Shown: piece by piece, positions 57,048 to 64,000 of the stretch
Layout of the letters: the number at the start of each line of letters is the position of its first letter
Numbering within the stretch: position 1 is the first letter of the stretch
Origin: Fusarium oxysporum f. sp. lycopersici 4287
Lineage: Eukaryota > Ascomycota > Sordariomycetes > Hypocreales > Nectriaceae
Reading direction: 5' to 3'
Length of the DNA stretch: 64,000 nt
Assembly (NCBI RefSeq): GCF_000149955.1
Contig: NC_030993.1
Coordinates: forward strand, 2,313,544-2,377,543
Translations under genes and position numbers: made by a program
The notes under the pieces: model-generated
Told to the model about the DNA's origin: nothing
Database searches by the model: none
The model's input: only the letters and a program-made list of their open reading frames with translations

Positions 57048-60000
57048 GGTGGATCGTGAAATTTGAAGCATGAAATTAACTTGCAACAATATTGATATCG
57101 AAATGAATAAACCAGGGATGCAGACGGCATGATATACAAATACATATGAAAGCAGAGAAGCTGTCAAAGGAAGTTGAAACATAGCGTGGGTCCAGTACAC
57201 CCACTTTGAGCGTTGCATTGCATGTGTCTATGTTGATCAAGCAGACGCCCTTGACCTGGAGGGGCATTCCTGGGTAGAGGGGCTTCTCAGTCTAGCTCTA
57301 GCCATGGAGCCATCCCTCTTTTCAGACAACCCCAAGAGCATTCCGAACACTTGCATCTTCCCAAGGGCTTTGACAGGAACATGGGCTTGCTCTAGTTCGG
57401 GCTCGGGCCTCGGGGGTTTGTTTGGTATGCAGACGCGCGATTGATCCCTTGCGTCACACTTTTTGGCTGTGATTTTTTCTACACTCTCAGACTTGCAGTA
57501 TCCGTAAACTATTACAGTTCTGCTGCAGATGCATGATTCTCTTTTCTTTTCTGCATCTGAGGTGCAGTAGCCCGTTGGCGGATGACCATAGTGCATCTTC
57601 CGTAAAGAAGCAATGTGAAATAATGATTCGGATAGGAGATTCAAATCCGACGACGCCGGAAAAAGCAGTCAATTGCTGGTAGGTACCAAAATAGACCAAT
57701 TGACAATAAACGAAGGAAAGCTGGGCGAAGTCTCAAAGCACAGTATGCTTGACTCGTTCATGTAAGCAACAAAGGTCTTCGGAGCAGCGATGGTATGGTG
57801 AACTCGCATCTAGACAACTTCAACGAGCTTACTTCCTTGATTCTGAGTTGTTTACTCAGGACCAGAATGATTAGTGCATCCGTTCAACACGCGTTGTGAT
57901 CATCCCTTAAGCGAGACGGCAGGTTTCCAAGGAATCGGGTCCCTAGTACTAGGTCGAGACACGCGGGAGCTCGTGAGGTTTGGTCCCTGGGGAATGTCAG
58001 ACGCTGCCCACGATCGGCGAACAAGGCCCATGTTGAGAGCTATGTTTGGCTCACGTCTTTGAACAGCAGTTGAGCCCTTTGTTCGCATTGAACACCGCAG
58101 TGTGGCCGAGACTGGTAACTCACACTTGGTATAGTGGTTCTTGTATGGTTTCAAAGGCATCTTGAGAAAAAATGATGGCAGTATCTGTTGGCACGCTCGG
58201 TATGAGACGCGTCTGAGCGCTCCGCTTGACTGAAGCATCTCGACAAGCGAGACTCAGGATAAGGCATTCAATATGGAGACCAGCAAGACCTGGACCAGCT
58301 GGAGCGGACAGAACGCGAGTCGCGACAGAAGTGACTGACACAGGCACGGCCTGAGCCGAGGGTTCAGTGTCGAGGTCTCGAGGGATCCTCCCTGCTTGGA
58401 TATCCAGAAGATGGGAGAACTGCGCGGCCTCTGAGTGGAGTCGTGAGACATTTGTCTCCGATAGCTCAGAATAACATCGGCTGCCTGTTATTTGAGCTGA
58501 GATTGTGGATCTTTGATCCGTAGCAACGCAGTCTTTTTGTGGAATAGGAAAAATGCTCTATTACATCTGGATTCATTGACCGGCGACTCCGCGCGGTTTA
58601 GAGTTGGAGACTGTTCCAGGGGATAGAGGCTGTAATGTTGAAGATAAGCTGAAGATTCAATGGCTAAGAATTCACAAGTGGAAGAGAAAGCTGAGGAAGG
58701 GCCATTTGTTAGCGCTTGTAAGGGAAGTCCCCAGTCAACTTCAGCTTGGCTCAAAGGAGGCACGTAAGCGACTGTTAGTTAGTCCAGTCTTATGTAACTA
58801 TCATGAACTAGACATCTCCCTACCTCAGTATTTGCCAATCAGAGCAACTGCCGATGACAAGAAAAGTGATGTGTAGGAGATAATGCACTGAACAACTTTT
58901 TATCCCTGACTTGATGGTCGTATCGGCAGCTGTACCCTGCATTAGCTTGCACATCTCTTGAACTAAGGTACTGCATCGTGGACGCAGGGTCCCCACCATC
59001 TCCAGGAACCAAGCCCACGGAGAAAAGAGAGGATAAGATTCACTATTTGCAAACTCAAAGATGAATACCGAAGCAATTTAATTTCAATTAGAGCGTGGAA
59101 ATCTAGTTAAGCTCAACAATAGGTAGAACCTACAGATATACAACATTCTTTCCTTTCCTGCATCTGCACTTCTATAACCTTGAAATATACTTACCGAGTA
59201 TATATCTCTAGTTCAAGTTCTTCTCCCTTCACTAACCAAACTCCCTCATCTACACACTACATCTCCCTCAATGTCACCTTGGACCCTTTCTCCCGCATGA
59301 AAAACCTTTCGGATCAAAAGATGAGCCTCATCCTTCAAAATGCAGTTGTTGAGTCGAACCCCTTACTCAAGCATCAGAACTAACCTGCATGACACGATAG
59401 TGACAGTTTCTGAGCTTTTGTAACCCCCTTCTCTGGACAGTTCGCGCGATGCATGTCTTAAAATGGTCTTGTGTCAGGCCACCAGCCTCGCTGCCGCAAG
59501 GGCTTATAGCACCCAAATCGCTCATGCATAGCCTTTTCTCGATCTTAGATCGGCGATCTGACTGTGTTTCTGCCCTTCTTTATCGGTCATGACGTCTAAA
59601 ATCTGATGTTTCGTCAAGGGCAGGAATGGTGATGGTGTTGAGAAGAGAGTTATCTCGTGGTTTTCATGCACGCCTTGTATGTGTCACATAGTTGCGATCG
59701 AGAAAGTGCCAGATCGAGCATTTTGCGATCGTTCACCAGCTGAAATGCAGAGTGCAAAGTGTGCCTGCATCTTGCATCTTAGCTGCAGATGAGATGCATG
59801 TTTTTGAGCTATTGGAAAGATCTGCCTAAGCAGAGATTTAGAGAGGGGCACAGCGAGTGGTGATCTCTTCTGGCTGCAGGATCATTCATCCGAACTGTAT
59901 ACGCATCTGAATTGTATACGGTGGCTTCTTACAGTCTTCGCACATCGGATTCGATAATCACGGTCCCGAATGGTCCTTGATGGAGGGTGCTTAAGGCTGA

Positions 60001-60097
60001 GAGCTCACTGACACATTTCGTATAGCAAGCCAACCAGAGGTTATTCCCATCACATCAGATAAAAGCCTATTTCTTGGGCTCTCTCATAGTCGACTTG

Positions 60098-60540
60098 TTA
60101 CTCGACAATGTTCGAGATGAGCCGTCTCTCTGTCTGAGAAGCAACCAAAGAATCTCGATCAACTTTTGAGGCGTCCAGTAAGAGGACCGCGATGGTGAAT
60201 ATGTTGTAGAAGCAAGACTCATATCTCAGGAACTGGTTTTTGAAGGTAGGGATGCAATTCTGAAGCAATGTTCCTGGTTGCAACCATCATAGGATTCTTC
60301 TCGATCGCTCGATCTCTCAAGACACTCTTAGCTCTGCGAGATTTTAAACTTGTTATAAAGAAACCGGTGAGCTCATTAAACTTGTGGCTCTTTTCCATAT
60401 CTCGCAGAACGAAATTGTCTCCTTGATCGAGATGAAGATTAATGAGATTCATGATGCCCTTCTCTCATGATTCTCACACTGGAGGATACTCGTAAACTAT
60501 AGTCTAGGGTATCAGTCCACACCGTCTCGCGTTTCATTCC
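60098..60540 (-). pseudogene. Decayed or frame-broken coding remnant, unknown family
   Basis: Minus-strand protein-like sequence continues through three frames. 60452-60219 encodes INLHLDQGDNFVLRDMEKSH, FNELTGFFITSLKSRRAKSV and MVATRNIASELHPYLQ. The next frame (to 60098) carries FLRYESCFYNIFTIAVLLLD and SQTERRLISNIVE. Upstream, LQCENHERRAS precedes it in a third frame. No intron fits the joins. The composition (charged helices, then one hydrophobic helix) suggests the end of a larger protein. It could be a pseudogene or a gene hit by the same indels seen elsewhere in this window. I do not assign a function. Confidence 0.4.
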
Positions 60541-63500
60541 AACACAGTATCCGATAACCAACCGATAATGTCACAAAACATCCGAAGGCGCACTCTTGGC
60601 GAGACATGGCTACCGAATTGACTAAGCCGCCTACCTTACCTTTTCATCGACCAATTCGATAATCGAAGTACGCAGACAATGCTGCACCTTTTGCCCAACA
60701 GTTACCCTACAGAAGAGCAGTTTCGGCTCAGCGAATATGATCATTCATGTTTCACTCGCCGGCTGTCTCATACGCTCGAGAAACCCGAACGCCAACTGAA
60801 GGGAGGGAGGAGGAAGTGCTTACTCGGTGCGCCTCTGACCAACAGCTCGATTCACCTGTCATTTTGTGGACGTTTGGGCGACACTTCTGAAGTTACACGA
60901 ATATGCAACATGCAGGAGAAAAAAAAGCCCAATAACCCCCAACAACCTGCGAGATACCTACAAGTACTTTGTTGGGTGAGGCATCATGTAGAAGGGACAA
61001 TAGCTCCGTAAGTGTCTGATATGGACTCGAATATGATCCAAACCGCGACATTTCGATGCTTTTTTTCTCAATTACAGATGCCAACCATAAAACTCAGGGC
61101 CTCCAACTGCTCCGCTTCAGCTTCAGCTCGAGACCGAACTAGGGAAACGAGGAACAAGACTCTGATTGGAGACTGAATACCCCGTAAAACGGGGCGTGCC
61201 GTGGCTCCCGCTCCTCCAGACCAGATCTGGAATAGACTGCCTCATGAGCGTGATGGTATGAGATTGCGCTGTTGTCGAGGAATCAATTCATGCCTCACCG
61301 ACCTTCAGATCATATGTTTACACACTCAACGTTGGGGCTTTCAGCACTAAAGCCTAAAGTCGGGAGAAGGGCTCGAAACAGATTAACTTACGGCATGCAG
61401 CTGTAGGAAACGTGGCAGTCAACCGTTGTTCCGCCTAACTTACCCTAACCTAACGCCATGACGCAGCGTTACACTCGGCCCCGTTTTCCACTTCCCATTT
61501 CGCCCAAGCAAACCAGCTGCTCGGTGCGGAAAACTTGGGCCAAAACCAGGGGGGGCTGGGGCGGGATCAAGATCCGGCTCCCGCTAACGGACGACAATTC
61601 TCACTTACAGTAACAAGATGAGCCCTAAAGTTCCAGCTAGCTCGAGGTCCAATGGCCAATGGTGCAGCCCGCCTCGTCCTGTCAGTTTTGTGCCCAAGGC
61701 TCCCTGGTATTGAGGTCTCGTACGCTGCAGCTCTGCTTCCACCTCGAACCCTGTATGTCAGGGGCAGTCAATATGATTAAGCAGGTCAGTCAAACGGACG
61801 ATGGCCTATGCGCTTCCTCCTACGCTGGAGTCGGTCGGTAGCCCGAAGCTCTTAGATAATACTAGGTACTAGAGACGTGCGGCCATACAGAGGTTGGGCG
61901 AACTTAATAAAGGCAATACTTTGAGAAAGTGACAAGTTAGATGGTCAGATTAACCCTGGTCCGACTAAGCTTATCGGGTTTCGACAGAGATGGTTAAAGC
62001 CTCACTGCCTAATGCAACAAGATGTGGTAACAATGCCAGGACTCGGCGAGATGAGATGAGGCGATATGAAAAGTCAACGGGATGGGTGAGTAGACGGGTC
62101 AAACGCCAGTCACCGAAACAATGCCTGAGAAACGGAAAAATATGATTATCAAGTGATTGACTGATATCCAAACCTCCAGCTCTTTGTCATTGTCCTACTC
62201 GTTAGGCCTTTATCGGATGGATTTACCCTAGAATCATTGATGGTCGACGCAGTGCCCGGCCTTATTCGAGAGTGGAGAGTCTAATGCATACGTACCGTAC
62301 CTTACAAAGGCAAAGACATGAATCAAAGAAAGATAAAGACACTCGGCTCGAGTTGCTTGTCCAATGGCGATTTGAAGAGGGATGTTTTAAATAATAACGT
62401 ATCTGTAGTATCTGTAGCCGTCTGGATGAACTCTCGCCGGCCAATGCTAGTACAATATGATGATCCTCGATCCCGGTTAAGCCTTAAGAAGAGTGGCATT
62501 ATTAGTTGCATTAGCAAAGCTTTTATCGCTCTTCGTTCGCCAAACCAAGGAAACCTGGCGCAACTAATTCTATTGAGTCATCAATCGCGGCGGGCAGTGC
62601 CATTGCCATTGCCAGTGCCAGTTGGTTTGAGGGAGGAGACCTTGGCGCAGTTTTGACAGCGCAACTTCCTTACCTACGTCAGTGCGCGCACCTTTCTTCT
62701 TCCCCTTCCATCTTGCACTTTACCCTCACCTCTTCTTCCTATCATCACCCCTAAAGAATAATTCTTCGCACATGATGGTGATATCTCAGCTCATGGGTGG
62801 ATAACAAACTCCTCGGAAAGACGCCATTGGCCCGTAAAGAGGAGTATGTTGCTCTTGTGCTCCCCTTGCTTCGTCCTTCCCAGCCGCTCGATTTCCTTAG
62901 CTGCATTTGCAGCACTGCTTGTACGGGCTCCGAGCTGCGCATGACGGCTTCGCGACAACGTTCAAGCCATTGCGCGACAATTACTAATTTTCGAGCCGCA
63001 AACAGATTCGCTGGACGAAAAAAGCCCTTTCAAACGGTCTCAATAAGAACATTCGACCAAACGAAGCGACCAGCTAATTAGCTGCTCGGCCACGCGCGCG
63101 CAAACCTCCAAACAACCTCTTTTTGTTCCTTGCGTTGGTATCGTCGAACAAATGCGATTACGCGCAAACTCGCGTTGTTTCTATAAATTCCACCGCATAA
63201 AGTAATTGGCTACCTCAGTCAAATACTGTCCATTTTCGCGCTGATTATTTTACGTATCGCGTGCGCGTGCGTTTTGTGCGAAGTGCTTGCAGTTGGAGAT
63301 TCTCTCTTTCTAGTGGCCCGTTTCTCAAGGACCTCTCAGCTTGTCTGGACCTTGGTCTGGCGGGCGGTCACTGCAGCTCCTAGCACCAACCCCCCCAATT
63401 TTCCAGCTTCGGGCCTGGCTTGGGTTTCCTGCCACCAGCTTTTTTTTGACATCACCAGCCGGTGCCCATCCTCTTGGGCTCACATACACTCACCCAATTT

Positions 63501-63778
63501 GACCCTCCTCACCTTTACTTCGCTCGCCTCAACATTCCAGTTGGGCAATTACACTTCTCGGTTCTGTCTCGAGTAGACTTAGTCCGGACTGAGACCTGGT
63601 CGTCCTTCCCGAGACCATTACTGTCATTCAGTCTGAAGAGGCCTCTCTATTCTGATCTGCTCACCCGTTTCGCAATTCGAAAAGAACCCGACTTTTGTAC
63701 AACGCATCAAGAGCTCCCCCACTCCACCCTCCCGAAACATCCACCGTAACGCAACACACCACCGGCGCCCGCTGGTGA

Positions 63779-64000
63779 ACCTTCAACTTGTCGAACTTTC
63801 GTAACCCAGTTCCTCGCCCTTTCAGCGCCGCAGACGTGACCAGAATACGACCATCATCTGCTTCTTACGACCGTCACGACCCTAACGCGCCCACGACCCC
63901 TACCCAGCACCCGCAACGCCAGCATTCAAGGACTCCAAGTCTTGGCTCACGACCGCTGTTTAATCAGACGTCGGATCCCATTGAGCGGCTCTCCACGCCC
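63779..64000 (+). other. Possible start of a gene running off the right edge
   Basis: After a TGA at 63776-63778 one plus frame stays open to the window end and reads like disordered fungal protein (RPSSASYDRHDPNAPTTPTQ, then RTPSLGSRPLFNQTSDPIER). It has no ATG. It might begin at an AG acceptor (63820 or 63829). A second frame is also open because the sequence is C-rich, so 5' leader is equally possible. Confidence 0.3.

Larger units (their letters stand above)
57048..64000. other. Large region without intact genes
   Basis: About 7 kb in which I support no complete gene. It holds one decayed coding remnant (60098-60540). An imperfect inverted repeat around TGCATCTG lies at 57530-57570. A telomere-like fragment (CCTAACTTACCCTAACCTAAC, 61434-61454) is too short to count as an array. 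From about 62.6 kb the sequence becomes CT-rich, as in the promoter and leader of a gene beyond the right edge. Confidence 0.5.

Noticed and set aside
57237..57644. A 135-codon minus-strand frame as a gene
   Set aside because: Composition is erratic, it overlaps another frame, and no domain or splice pattern supports it.
61434..61454. Interstitial telomeric repeat
   Set aside because: Only one full CCCTAA and two partial units; too short to be more than chance.

Overview
The window is nuclear DNA of a filamentous ascomycete, most likely a Fusarium-like member of the Hypocreales. The evidence is many short GT-AG introns (about 45-60 nt) with CTAAC-type branch sites, a 160-residue V-ATPase proteolipid gene with five introns, and fungal-specific families (Rom2-type RhoGEF, Rec8 kleisin, DUF3433 membrane protein, GPI-anchored class III chitinase, yapsin-like protease). 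The species call is inference from protein style. No virus, transposase, CRISPR array or secondary-metabolite cluster is visible.

Layout. 0.2-4 kb: Rho1 GEF (minus). 6.3-7 kb: V-ATPase subunit c (plus). 7.6-8.5 kb: small unknown protein (minus). 8.5-12.2 kb: gene-free. 12.2-14.1 kb: MFS vacuolar-type transporter (plus), followed by tRNA-Val(AAC). 15.4-17.6 kb: Rec8 cohesin (plus). 18-19.8 kb: Rab escort protein. 20.3-21.3 kb: exosome Rrp43 (both minus). 23.8-26.4 kb: ferric reductase (plus). 27.2-27.7 kb: a small three-exon unknown gene (plus). 27.9-28.5 kb: molybdopterin synthase large subunit (minus), divergent from an RBM5/10-like splicing factor (plus, 29-31.8 kb) across a 506-bp promoter containing a perfect palindrome. 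32.1-33.6 kb: GPI-type aspartic protease. 34.7-35.3 kb: Cys-containing unknown protein. 36-37.3 kb: peroxisomal-type acyl-CoA thioesterase. 37.8-41.9 kb: oxysterol-binding protein. 43.4-46 kb: GPI chitinase. 48.5-49.6 kb: pirin (all minus). 51.9-54.7 kb: DUF3433 membrane protein (plus). 56-57 kb: disordered unknown protein (minus). 57-64 kb: no intact gene, one decayed coding remnant, and possibly the leader of a gene running off the right edge.

The genes are mostly housekeeping: cell-wall integrity signalling and wall remodelling (Rom2, chitinase, yapsin), vacuole and vesicle function (Vma3, Rab escort, transporter, OSBP), RNA processing (Rrp43, RBM-like), and metal, cofactor and lipid metabolism. 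They do not form a pathway cluster.

The most striking signal is that six conserved genes (Rom2-like, ferric reductase, MoaE, RBM-like, thioesterase, OSBP) carry one-base or small frame breaks inside conserved domains, while about nine other genes are perfectly open and spliced. This suggests indel errors in the assembly, although real lesions cannot be excluded from sequence alone. I found no convincing new biological system. The best leads are the promoter palindrome, the frame-break pattern, two decayed coding remnants and several unannotated small genes.
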